Origin: Rugamonas aquatica
GTDB taxonomy: Bacteria > Pseudomonadota > Gammaproteobacteria > Burkholderiales > Burkholderiaceae_D
Assembly: GCF_009380215.1 (NCBI RefSeq)
Contig: NZ_WHUG01000023.1
Coordinates: forward strand, 1 to 58,060
Reading direction: 5' to 3'
DNA: 58,060 nt
Shown: piece after piece, positions 16,954 through 24,235 of the stretch
How positions within the stretch are numbered: position 1 is the first letter of the stretch
Layout: every line of letters begins with the position of its first letter
The notes under the pieces: generated by a model
The model's input: only the letters and a program-made list of their open reading frames with translations
What the model was told of the DNA's origin: nothing
Databases searched by the model: none
Made by a program: the position numbers and the translations under genes

Positions 16954-17157
16954 TTACATTGGGACCTTTTTCAACATTTCCAGACCGACTTTGCCGGCGG
17001 CGATTTCACGCAGGGCGACGACGGTCGGCTTGTCCTTGGCTTCCACTTTCGGGGTGTGGCCTTGCAGCAGTTGGCGGGCGCGGTAGGTCGCGGCCAGGGT
17101 CAGCTGGAAACGGTTAGGGATAGTTTTCAAACAATCTTCAATAGTAATGCGGGCCAT
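16954..17157 (-). CDS. rpoZ: RNA polymerase omega subunit
   Basis: 67 aa. The N terminus MARITIEDCLKTIPNRFQLTLAAT matches the omega consensus (ARVTVEDCL... NRFELVLLA), followed by RARQLLQGHTPKVEAKDKPTVVALREIAAGK. Omega helps assemble the beta' subunit and forms one of the ppGpp-binding sites of RNA polymerase. Its location between gmk and spoT therefore groups a target of ppGpp, a guanine nucleotide enzyme and the ppGpp enzyme in one operon. 24 nt after gmk; no terminator is seen before spoT, which begins 112 nt downstream. Confidence 0.96.
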   Translation of the reverse strand: MARITIEDCLKTIPNRFQLTLAATYRARQLLQGHTPKVEAKDKPTVVALREIAAGKVGLEMLKKVPM

Positions 17158-17181
17158 CTTAACTCCTAAAATCTTGTGTAA

Positions 17182-17820
17182 TTATTCAGCGTGGATACCC
17201 AGTTGGGCAAAGAGCGAGGCGTTGCGCGCCGCTTGTTGCGCAAACCGGCAACGGGCCGCTCTGACAATCGCCGTCAGTTCCGACAGGGCGACTGCAAATT
17301 CTTCGTTGATGATAGCATACTCGAACTCGGGAGCGTGGGCGATTTCGCCGCCCGCCGCCAGCAGCCGGCGCGTGATCACATGGGGGGCGTCGGTGGCGCG
17401 TTTTTTCAGGCGTTCTTCCAGCGCGTCGATCGACGGCGGCAGGATGAAAATGCCGGCCGCTTGCGGGAACTGCTTCTTCACCTGGCGCGCGCCCTGCCAG
17501 TCGATTTCCAGCAGGATGTCGGTGCCGGTCTTCATCTGTTCTTCCACCATGATGCGCGAGGTGCCGTAGTAATTGCCGTGCACTTCGGCCCACTCCAAGA
17601 ACTCGCCGGCGTCGGCGCGCTTGACGAAATCTTCGGCGGTGGTGAAGTAGTATTCCTTGCCGTGGGTCTCGCCCGGACGCGGCGCGCGGGTGGTGGTGGA
17701 AATCGACAGCTTGATGGTCGGTTCCTGCGCCAGCAGCGCGTTGACCAGCGTGGACTTGCCGGCGCCCGAAGGCGCGACGACCATGAACAGGCTGCCTGCG
17801 AATGAGTTGGTTGAGCTCAT
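17182..17820 (-). CDS. gmk: Guanylate kinase
   Basis: 212 aa. Converts GMP to GDP with ATP. The P-loop is VVAPSGAGKSTL at about 13-24, and the GMP-binding region includes STTTRAPRPGETHGKEYYF and EFLEWAEVHGNYYGT. The lid region follows (ILLEIDWQGARQVKKQFP... LKKRATD). The start MSSTNSFAGSLFMVVAP at 17820 fits the family. First gene of the gmk-rpoZ-spoT unit. The 83-nt gap upstream to the neighbouring DUF72 gene, which is on the same strand, may hold the promoter. Confidence 0.97.
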   Translation of the reverse strand: MSSTNSFAGSLFMVVAPSGAGKSTLVNALLAQEPTIKLSISTTTRAPRPGETHGKEYYFTTAEDFVKRADAGEFLEWAEVHGNYYGTSRIMVEEQMKTGTDILLEIDWQGARQVKKQFPQAAGIFILPPSIDALEERLKKRATDAPHVITRRLLAAGGEIAHAPEFEYAIINEEFAVALSELTAIVRAARCRFAQQAARNASLFAQLGIHAE

Positions 17821-17903
17821 GTCTCTCTTTCGAAAACGTCAGCGGGCGAACAACTGCATCGCCCAAAGACGTATTTTACCAAGAGCAAGCACTTGCATCC
17901 AAT

Positions 17904-18647
17904 TTACAGCAGTGCGAGCAAGTGCAGGGCGGCGGCCGGCGCGCGCTCCTTGGCGCCGTTGATGAAGTAGACGTAGGCGTCGCCGGACTTGGCGCCTTGC
18001 TGCCATTGGTGCGCTTGCGCGGCCCACTGTTTCAGTTCGGCCCTGGTGTAGCCGGTGTCCAGTTCGCTGCGGGCGTTCATCAGGCGCGCGTAGACGAACT
18101 CGCCGGTGATCTCGGTGACGTTGGGATACTTGGGCGAGTCGGTGATGACGGTGGCGATCTTGTGCTTGCGCGCCAGTTGGTAATACTCGTCGCACAGGAA
18201 GCTGGGGTGGCGGGCGTCAAGCACATGGCGCAGCTTGCGCGTGCCGAGTTTGGTTGGCAGCAGCTGGAAGAAGGCTTGCAGGTCGTCGGGATCGAACTGC
18301 TTGGTGGCGGCCAGCTGCCACAGGATGGGGCCGAGTTTGCCGCCCAGTTCATCGAGGCCGCTGCCCATGAAGCGGGCTATGGATTCGCCGGCTTCGGCCA
18401 GCACCTTGCGGTTGGTGGCGAAGCGGCTGGCCTTGACCGAGAACACGAAGTCGTCCGGCGTCTGCGCGGCCCAGGAGGCGAAGTGCTCGGGCTTGGCGGT
18501 GCGGTAGAAGGTGCCGTTGATTTCGATGCTGGTCACCTGGCGGCTGGCGTATTCCAGCGCCTTTTTCTGCGGCGTGCCCTTGGGGTAGAACGTCTCGCGC
18601 CACGGCGCGAAATCCCAGCCGCCTATGCCGACCCTGACACTTGCCAT
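17904..18647 (-). CDS. DUF72 family protein
   Basis: 247 aa from the ATG at 18647 (MASVRVGIGGWDFAPWRETFYP), which matches the usual DUF72 start. The frame stays open to 18872, but that extension overlaps the oppositely oriented monooxygenase gene and has no family similarity. Family landmarks: GIGGWDFAPWRETFYP, EYASRQVTSIEINGTFY, FVFSVKASRFAT, LGPILWQLAATKQFD, VLDARHPSF, FVYARLMNARSELDTGY and AYVYFINGAKERAPAAAL. The family adopts a TIM-barrel-like fold and its biochemical role is unknown. It is transcribed divergently from the small monooxygenase at 18760. Confidence 0.85.
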   Translation of the reverse strand: MASVRVGIGGWDFAPWRETFYPKGTPQKKALEYASRQVTSIEINGTFYRTAKPEHFASWAAQTPDDFVFSVKASRFATNRKVLAEAGESIARFMGSGLDELGGKLGPILWQLAATKQFDPDDLQAFFQLLPTKLGTRKLRHVLDARHPSFLCDEYYQLARKHKIATVITDSPKYPNVTEITGEFVYARLMNARSELDTGYTRAELKQWAAQAHQWQQGAKSGDAYVYFINGAKERAPAAALHLLALL

Positions 18648-18759
18648 GCGCCTCTCCCCGAAAGTCGATGCGGAGATGATAACGGTTTTTGGTGGCCGGG
18701 GCTTTTCCTTTCGCCTGCCGCCCCCATCATGGAGGTTTCCGTTCACTCCAGGAGTTCTC

Positions 18760-19047
18760 ATGCAAGATCTGATCGTCGTTGCCACCCTGACCGCCAAGCC
18801 TGGCCACGAAGCGATGCTCAAGGCCGCGCTGGAGCGCATCGTGCCGCTCAGCCGCGCCGAGGATGGCTGCATCCGCTATGACCTGCACGCCGACCTGGCC
18901 AACCCGGCCAGCTTCGTCATGCTCGAAGCCTGGCGCGACGCCGACGCGCTGGCGCGGCACGAAGCCACGCCGCACTTTCATGAGTTGCTCAAGACGGTCG
19001 GCGGGCTGGTGGAGGTGCAGGTCGTCAAGCTGAATCAGTTGCTGTAG
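18760..19047 (+). CDS. Antibiotic biosynthesis monooxygenase-type (YgiN-like) small protein
   Basis: 95 aa from the ATG at 18760, preceded by CAGGAG at optimal spacing; the frame is open further upstream but overlaps the divergent DUF72 gene. The ferredoxin-like ABM fold is evident: IVVATLTAKPGHEAMLKAALERIVPLSRAEDGCIRYDLH, NPASFVMLEAWRDADALARHEATPHFHELL. Members are small dimeric oxidases of quinols or similar aromatic substrates, or orphan stress proteins; the substrate cannot be told. It is convergent with yicC, with a 19-nt gap. Confidence 0.88.
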   Translation: MQDLIVVATLTAKPGHEAMLKAALERIVPLSRAEDGCIRYDLHADLANPASFVMLEAWRDADALARHEATPHFHELLKTVGGLVEVQVVKLNQLL

Positions 19048-19066
19048 TCACGGCCCCGCGCGGGCT

Positions 19067-19972
19067 TTACTCCAGGTTCTGCACCTGTTCGCGCATCTGC
19101 TCGATCAGCAGCTTGAGTTCCATCGACGCATCGGCCAGTTCCTTGACCGACGCCTTGGCGCCCAGCGTGTTGGCTTCGCGGTTCAGTTCCTGCATCATGA
19201 AGTCCAGGCGCTTGCCGACCTGGCCGCCTTTTTTCAGGATGTGGCGGGTTTCGGTCAGGTGGGCCGACAGCCGGCCCAGCTCTTCGGCCACGTCGATGCG
19301 GATGCCGTACAGGATCACTTCCTGGCGGATGCGCTCCAGCGCGTCCTGACGCGACAGCGCCGAATTCGAACCCTGGCAGGCCAGCCCCAGCGCGTCCTGC
19401 ATGCGCTCGACGGCTTTCTGCTGGAAGGCCGCCACCACCTGCGGGATCAGCGGCGTGATGCGCTTGACGATCACTTCCATCGCCTCGATGCGCGAGGTCA
19501 GCATCGCTTCCAGCGCCGCGCCTTCGCGCTGGCGGCTGACGACGAAGGCTTGCACCGTGCGCGCGGTCAGCGCGGCGACGTCGGCCTGCAGCGATTCCTG
19601 GCCGATCTGGGCTTCCTCGATCACGCCGGGCCAGCGCAGCAGCTCGGCCACCGACATGGTCAGCGCGGCCGGGAAATGGCCGCTCACTTCCGCCTGCAAG
19701 CGTTGTAATTCGGTCAAAAGCGGCAGATTCAGCGCCTGCGAACCGGCGGTGGCCGCCTTGCGGCCAAAGCTCAGGCGCAATTCCACCTTGCCGCGGGTGA
19801 TCGCCGCCATGATTGCCGAGCGCAAATCGGGTTCAAGCGCTCGTAAATCGTCGTTTATTCGAAACTGCAAATCTAAAAACCGCGAGTTGACACTCTTGAT
19901 TTCGATAGTCAGTGTTCCCGCCGCACTTTCACTGGTGGCGACCGCGTAGCCCGTCATGCTGGAAATGCTCAA
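19067..19972 (-). CDS. yicC: YicC family endoribonuclease
   Basis: 301 aa. The N-terminal YicC domain starts MSISSMTGYA and contains TIEIKSVNSRFLDLQFRI and ITRGKVELRLSF. The C-terminal DUF1732 part is also typical (RQDALERIRQEVILYGIRIDVAEELGRLSAHL; GKRLDFMMQELNREANTLGAKA). YicC proteins are ribonucleases linked to sRNA turnover and stationary-phase survival. It is divergent from the kinase gene at 20046; 73 nt separate the two starts, and that interval contains a perfect DnaA box. The cluster with gmk/rpoZ/spoT and rph on either side is a typical betaproteobacterial RNA/nucleotide-metabolism neighbourhood. Confidence 0.94.
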   Translation of the reverse strand: MSISSMTGYAVATSESAAGTLTIEIKSVNSRFLDLQFRINDDLRALEPDLRSAIMAAITRGKVELRLSFGRKAATAGSQALNLPLLTELQRLQAEVSGHFPAALTMSVAELLRWPGVIEEAQIGQESLQADVAALTARTVQAFVVSRQREGAALEAMLTSRIEAMEVIVKRITPLIPQVVAAFQQKAVERMQDALGLACQGSNSALSRQDALERIRQEVILYGIRIDVAEELGRLSAHLTETRHILKKGGQVGKRLDFMMQELNREANTLGAKASVKELADASMELKLLIEQMREQVQNLE

Positions 19973-20008
19973 TGGATGTCCCCGATTTAATCTTTACAAA
20001 ACAGTGAT

Positions 20009-20017
20009 TTATCCACA
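20009..20017 (+). promoter_or_regulatory. Perfect DnaA box in the yicC/kinase divergent region
   Basis: TTATCCACA is identical to the high-affinity DnaA box (TTATNCACA). It is a single copy between the divergent starts of yicC (19972) and the kinase (20046). A 9-mer match can arise by chance, so a function is only possible. Confidence 0.35.
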
Positions 20018-20045
20018 CAATCCGGTTGTTGAGGCGAGGAACTCT

Positions 20046-21068
20046 ATGGCTGCACAAAACAATGCCCCGTTGCCAGATGGTCTGGAAATTGCTGGATATC
20101 GCATTGTAAAGAAAATTGCGTCCGGTGGGTTCAGTATTGTTTACCTCGCGTACGACGGCGACGGCGTGGCGGTGGCCATCAAGGAGTATTTGCCCAGTTC
20201 CCTGGCCCTGCGCCAGGAGGGCGAACTGGTGCCAGCCATCGCGAAAGCGCATCTGCCGGTGTTCCGCATCGGCCTCAAGTGCTTCTTCGAGGAGGGCCGG
20301 GCGCTGGCCCGCATCTCCCATCCGAATGTTGTAAGCGTGCTCAATTTCTTCCGCGCCAACGACACCGTCTACATGGTGATGGCCTACGAATCGGGCCATT
20401 CCCTGCAAGAACACATACAACGCCAGCGCAGCAAGGGCAGCAAAGTGGGCGAAGCCTTCATCCGCACCATCTTCCTGCAGGTGCTCAAGGGCCTGCGCGA
20501 GGTGCACGCCAACAAGCTGCTGCACCTGGACCTGAAACCGGCCAATATCTATCTGCGCACCGACGGCACGCCGATGCTGCTGGACTTCGGCGCCGCCCGC
20601 CAGACCGTCAATAACGACATGCCGACGCTGACGCCGATGTACACTCCCGGCTTCGCCCCGCCGGAACTGTACGCCAAGACCGGCGGCCTGGGGCCGTGGT
20701 CGGACGTGTACAGCATCGGCGCGGCCATGTTCGCCTGCATGGTCGGTTCGCCGCCGCAGCCGGCCGACCAGCGCAAGACCGAGGACAAGATGGCCGGCCA
20801 TTTCGACAAGCTGGCCGGCCAGTACACGCCGGAGCTGGTCGCCATGGTGCGCTGGTGCCTGGCGCTGGACCCGCTGGAACGCCCGCAAAGCCTGTTCGCG
20901 CTGCAGAAGGTGCTGCAGGCCGCGCCGGCCGCCGCGCCCACGCCGCCGCCGGCGCCGCAGGGCGTGATCGACCGGCTGGGCGACGGCCTGCGCGGCCTGG
21001 TCGGCCGGCTGGGCGGCCTGGGCAAGCACAAAGCCAAGGCCAAGGCCGGACCCGATACGCTGATTTAA
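20046..21068 (+). CDS. Eukaryotic-type serine/threonine protein kinase
   Basis: 340 aa from the ATG at 20046 (MAAQNNAPLPDGLEIAGYRI), preceded by GCGAGGA. The frame is open upstream to 19956, but that extension overlaps yicC. The complete kinase core is visible: Gly loop IASGGFSIVY, VAIK (K46), catalytic HLDLKPAN (D162, K164), DFGAAR (D180), and the GFAPPELY segment equivalent to APE. The region after residue 290 is a Pro/Ala linker with a basic amphipathic tail; no transmembrane helix or PASTA repeat is present, so the kinase is cytosolic. 18 nt before a PP2C phosphatase gene: a classic kinase/phosphatase pair. Substrates unknown. Confidence 0.94.
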   Translation: MAAQNNAPLPDGLEIAGYRIVKKIASGGFSIVYLAYDGDGVAVAIKEYLPSSLALRQEGELVPAIAKAHLPVFRIGLKCFFEEGRALARISHPNVVSVLNFFRANDTVYMVMAYESGHSLQEHIQRQRSKGSKVGEAFIRTIFLQVLKGLREVHANKLLHLDLKPANIYLRTDGTPMLLDFGAARQTVNNDMPTLTPMYTPGFAPPELYAKTGGLGPWSDVYSIGAAMFACMVGSPPQPADQRKTEDKMAGHFDKLAGQYTPELVAMVRWCLALDPLERPQSLFALQKVLQAAPAAAPTPPPAPQGVIDRLGDGLRGLVGRLGGLGKHKAKAKAGPDTLI

Positions 21069-21086
21069 CTGACAAAAGGCTCATCC

Positions 21087-22067
21087 ATGCAATTCTCCGT
21101 GTATCAGGAAAGCCACATCGGCGGCCGCAAGGTCAACCAGGACCGCATGGGCTACAGCTTCACCCGCGACGCGCTGCTGCTGGTGCTGGCCGACGGCATG
21201 GGCGGCCACCTGCGCGGCGAGATCGCCGCCACCGTCGCGCTGCAAACCATCTCGGCGCTGTTCCAGCAGCAGGCCACGCCGTACGTGAAAAAGCCGCAGC
21301 GCTTCCTGGAAGAGGCGCTGCTGACGGCGCACCGCGACATCCACCAGTACCGCGCCGACCACGGCCTGACGGAGACGCCGCGCACCACCATCGTCGCCTG
21401 CCTGATCCAGCACAACACGGCGACCTGGGCGCACTGCGGCGACTCGCGCCTGTACTGGATGCGCGACGGCCAGATCCTGGCGCGCACGCGCGACCACTCG
21501 CACGTGGAAAGCCTGATCGCCAAGGGCCTGGCGCAGCCGTCCGAGCGCGCCACCCATCCCGACCGCAACAAGCTGTACAACTGCCTCGGCGCCGACAGCC
21601 TGCCGAAGGTGGACATCTCGGCCGGCGGCGGCATGCTGCCGGGCGACCTGATGCTGTTGTGCTCGGACGGTTTGTGGTCTATGCTGCCGGACGACGACAT
21701 GGTGCGGCGCCTGCAGAGCCAGACCGTGGTGCGCGCCGTGCCCGATCTGCTGCAGGCGGCGCTGGCCGCGGCCGGCGACGCCAGCGACAACGTCACGGCG
21801 CTGGCCATCATGTGGCAAGGCAGCTCCTTGATCGACGGCGTGGGCGCCAGCACGCTCGCGGCGGCCGAACAGTCGACCGTGGTGTCGACCGAAGCGCTGC
21901 CGCAGGGCTTGCACAGCACCACGATCAACAGCGCGCCGGTGCCGGAGCAGGCCGCCGCGCCGGCGCCGCAAGCCGACGCCGTCGACGCCTTCGACGACGA
22001 TGAAATCGAGAAGGCCATCGCCGAGATCCGCGGCGCCATCGAAAAATCCTCCCAAATACTGAAATAA
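21087..22067 (+). CDS. PP2C-family serine/threonine phosphatase
   Basis: 326 aa. All metal-binding motifs are present: GRKVNQDRMGYSF, VLADGMGGHLRGE, CGDSRLYWMRDGQI, DLMLLCSDGLWSMLPDD and the final ASDNVTALAI. The domain ends near residue 245. The remaining 80 residues are Ala-rich and end in an acidic amphipathic helix (DAFDDDEIEKAIAEIRGAIEKSSQILK), which may dock the partner kinase. It probably reverses phosphorylation by the kinase encoded 18 nt upstream. rph follows 23 nt later on the same strand, so the kinase, phosphatase and RNase PH are likely co-transcribed. Confidence 0.94.
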   Translation: MQFSVYQESHIGGRKVNQDRMGYSFTRDALLLVLADGMGGHLRGEIAATVALQTISALFQQQATPYVKKPQRFLEEALLTAHRDIHQYRADHGLTETPRTTIVACLIQHNTATWAHCGDSRLYWMRDGQILARTRDHSHVESLIAKGLAQPSERATHPDRNKLYNCLGADSLPKVDISAGGGMLPGDLMLLCSDGLWSMLPDDDMVRRLQSQTVVRAVPDLLQAALAAAGDASDNVTALAIMWQGSSLIDGVGASTLAAAEQSTVVSTEALPQGLHSTTINSAPVPEQAAAPAPQADAVDAFDDDEIEKAIAEIRGAIEKSSQILK

Positions 22068-22090
22068 CATTGAAATAAGGAATACTGTTT

Positions 22091-22819
22091 ATGACATTTG
22101 AATCCCGTCCGAGCGGCCGCGCCGTCGATGCGCTGCGCACCCTGCGTCTGACCCGCGACTACACCAAGCACGCCGAAGGCTCGGTGCTGATCGAATGCGG
22201 CGACACCAAGGTGATCTGCACCGCCAGCATCGAAGACAAGGTGCCGGGCTTCCTGAAGGGCAAGGGCCAGGGCTGGATGACGGCCGAATACGGCATGCTG
22301 CCGCGTTCGACCCACACCCGCATGGACCGCGAAGCGGCGCGCGGCAAACAGTCCGGCCGCACGCAGGAGATCCAGCGCCTGATCGGCCGTTCGCTGCGCG
22401 CGGCGTTCGACCTGGAAGCGTTCGGCGAGCGCACCTTGCATCTCGACTGCGACGTGATCCAGGCCGACGGTGGCACCCGCACGGCGTCCATCACCGGCGC
22501 GATGGTGGCGGCGTATGACGCGTTCTCCAAGCTGGTGGCGCGCGGCGCGGTGCCGGCGATTCCGCTGAAAAGCTTTGTGGCGGCGATTTCGGTCGGCGTC
22601 TACCAAGGCATGCCGGTGCTGGATCTGGACTACATCGAGGATTCCGGCTGCGACACCGACATGAACGTGGTGATGAACGACGCCGGCCACTTCATCGAAG
22701 TGCAGGGCACGGCCGAAGGCGCGGCCTTCGACCGCGCCGGCATGAACCGCCTGCTGGACCTGGCCCAGGGCGGCATCGCCGACCTGATCAAGCTGCAGAA
22801 GCAGGCGCTGGGTTTGTAA
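22091..22819 (+). CDS. rph: Ribonuclease PH
   Basis: 242 aa, full length. Phosphate-dependent 3'-5' exoribonuclease that trims tRNA 3' ends. Signature regions: RPSGRAVDALRTLRLTRDYTKHAEGSVLIECGDTKVICTA (only partly quoted as separate motifs in families: RPSGR, GSVLIECGDT), MLPRSTHTR, QEIQRLIGRSLRA, DCDVIQADGGTRTASITGA and the C-terminal VQGTAEGAAF. An AAATAAGGAA ribosome-binding site precedes the start. It is convergent with an unrecognised gene 7 nt away. Confidence 0.97.
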   Translation: MTFESRPSGRAVDALRTLRLTRDYTKHAEGSVLIECGDTKVICTASIEDKVPGFLKGKGQGWMTAEYGMLPRSTHTRMDREAARGKQSGRTQEIQRLIGRSLRAAFDLEAFGERTLHLDCDVIQADGGTRTASITGAMVAAYDAFSKLVARGAVPAIPLKSFVAAISVGVYQGMPVLDLDYIEDSGCDTDMNVVMNDAGHFIEVQGTAEGAAFDRAGMNRLLDLAQGGIADLIKLQKQALGL

Positions 22820-22826
22820 CGCGGGC

Positions 22827-23414
22827 TTAGTGGTCGTCGGTCAGCGTGTCGTCGGCGCGCCGATGTTTCGGCAGGCGGCGCTCGGACATGGTCTTGGTCT
22901 GATGGTCTACGTGCTCAATCAACATCAGGGCGGCGTTCAACGCGTCGCTCATCGTTTTGACGGCGGCGGTCATCGCCGTGGCCGGCGAGGGTTGCGGCAA
23001 GGCTGCTTGCCGCTCCAGCTTGGCGCGCAGCAGTGCCGCGTTCGCCCAGTTGCGCTCTCCGGGCAGGCGTAACCACAGGTCGCGCCAGGCGTTGCGGCCA
23101 TCGCCTGCAATTTCCATCGTCATCTGGCGCGGCGACACGGCTTTGCCACGAAAGATCAATTCGTCACCGACGACCTCGGCGTGATGGTAGTCGTCGCGGT
23201 ATTTCATGCGTACGCGCGTGGCTTCCGGCAGGAACAGGCATTTCCATTGATAGCCGCGCACCGGGGCCGCCAGGGTGCGGCCGGCGGCGATCCACTGCTT
23301 GAGCGCGCTGACGATCGCCTCGGCGGGTGATAAGGTGCTGCCGCTTTGACGCAAATAATCAAGCAGCTCGGTATATGCGGCTGGTGGCACTGCGCAGATG
23401 CTTGGGGCATTCAT
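22827..23414 (-). CDS. Uncharacterised protein
   Basis: 195 aa; I do not recognise the family. The N-terminal 45 residues look like a short helical domain (AAYTELLDYLRQSGSTLSPAEAIVSALKQWIAAG). Residues 50-135 contain aromatic-rich beta segments (YQWKCLFLPEATRVRMKYRDDYHHAEVVGDELIFRG is one continuous region around 54-90). The C terminus is helical and ends basic then acidic (RRLPKHRRADDTLTDDH). There is no signal peptide and no membrane segment. It reads divergently from rdgB across an unusual array of 10-bp repeats (23445-23520) that starts 31 nt before its ATG and may be its operator. Codon use is normal for the window, supporting a real gene. Confidence 0.65.
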   Translation of the reverse strand: MNAPSICAVPPAAYTELLDYLRQSGSTLSPAEAIVSALKQWIAAGRTLAAPVRGYQWKCLFLPEATRVRMKYRDDYHHAEVVGDELIFRGKAVSPRQMTMEIAGDGRNAWRDLWLRLPGERNWANAALLRAKLERQAALPQPSPATAMTAAVKTMSDALNAALMLIEHVDHQTKTMSERRLPKHRRADDTLTDDH

Positions 23415-23444
23415 ACTCGTTCTCCTTCCTTGTTGTGTCCTGTT

Positions 23445-23520
23445 TTGTCTCGTTCTGTCTCGTTAGACCCGCTGCACTGCACAAAGTTCAAACGGGACGA
23501 AACGAGACAGAACGAGACAA
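23445..23520. repeat. Inverted array of 10-bp repeats (candidate operator or hairpin)
   Basis: Two head-to-tail decamers, TTGTCTCGTT and CTGTCTCGTT (23445-23464), form a perfect 20-bp inverted repeat with AACGAGACAG and AACGAGACAA (23501-23520). A third, imperfect decamer, AACGGGACGA, sits at 23491-23500. Repeats are in exact 10-bp register, about one helical turn, and the central spacer is 26-36 nt. The array lies between the divergent starts of the gene at 22827-23414 and rdgB. Confidence 0.75.
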
Positions 23521-23650
23521 GCAAACGAGTAACGATGCCCCAAGGGCCGTTCGGGGGGAGGGGGTATGCATGTCCTCCCGGCCGTGGTCGGCTGGGTTGC
23601 GGGCAAAAGGTTTACAATGGCGGCTTCACCGCCACATGCAGCCCAACACC

Positions 23651-24235
23651 ATGACCCAACGCCTGATCCTCGCCTCGAACAACGCCGGCAAACTCAAAGA
23701 ATTCAACGAACTGCTGTCCACCGTGGGCTTTTCCGTCCACGCCCAGGGCGAGTACGACGTGCCCGAGGCCGACGAGCCGTTCCACACCTTCGTTGAAAAC
23801 GCCCTGCAGAAAGCCCGCCACGCCTCGCGCCTGACCGGGCTGCCGGCGTTGGCCGACGATTCCGGCGTCTGCGTCAACGCCCTGGGCGGCGCGCCCGGCG
23901 TGTACTCGGCGCGCTTTGCCGGCGAGCCGAAGTCGGACGCCCGCAACAACGAGAAAATGATCGCCGACCTGGCCGCCCATGCCGACAAGTCCGCGTACTA
24001 CTACTGCGTGCTGGTGTTCGTGCGCCACGCCGACGACCCGCAACCGGTCATCGCCGACGGCCGCTGGAACGGCGAAATGATCGCCACCCCGCGCGGCAAC
24101 GGCGGCTTCGGCTACGACCCGCACTTCTACATCCCGGCACTGGGCAAATGCGCCGCCGAGCTGACCGCCGATGAAAAGAACGCCTTGTCGCACCGCGGCC
24201 AGGCCCTGCGCGCGCTGGTAGAGAAACTGAAATGA
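23651..24235 (+). CDS. rdgB: dITP/XTP pyrophosphatase (RdgB/HAM1 family)
   Basis: 194 aa from MTQRLILASNNAGKLKEF at 23651, the conserved HAM1 start; an in-frame ATG at 23636 would add five residues. Removes deaminated purine nucleotides (ITP, dITP, XTP) from the pool. Motifs: SNNAGKLKEF (nucleotide binding), TFVENALQKARHAS, ALADDSGVCVNALGGAPGVYSARFAG and GNGGFGYDPHFYIP. The stop overlaps the hemW start by 4 nt (ATGA), so the two are translationally coupled. A TTTACAAT box lies 17 nt upstream of the 23636 ATG. Confidence 0.96.
   Translation: MTQRLILASNNAGKLKEFNELLSTVGFSVHAQGEYDVPEADEPFHTFVENALQKARHASRLTGLPALADDSGVCVNALGGAPGVYSARFAGEPKSDARNNEKMIADLAAHADKSAYYYCVLVFVRHADDPQPVIADGRWNGEMIATPRGNGGFGYDPHFYIPALGKCAAELTADEKNALSHRGQALRALVEKLK

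Noticed and set aside
18648..18872. Upstream extension of the DUF72 frame
   Set aside because: It overlaps the oppositely oriented monooxygenase gene and does not resemble the family; the ATG at 18647 fits.
23445..23520. Decamer repeats considered as a CRISPR array or replication iterons
   Set aside because: Repeats are 10 bp with no unique spacers, and there are no cas or replication genes nearby; treated as a possible operator.
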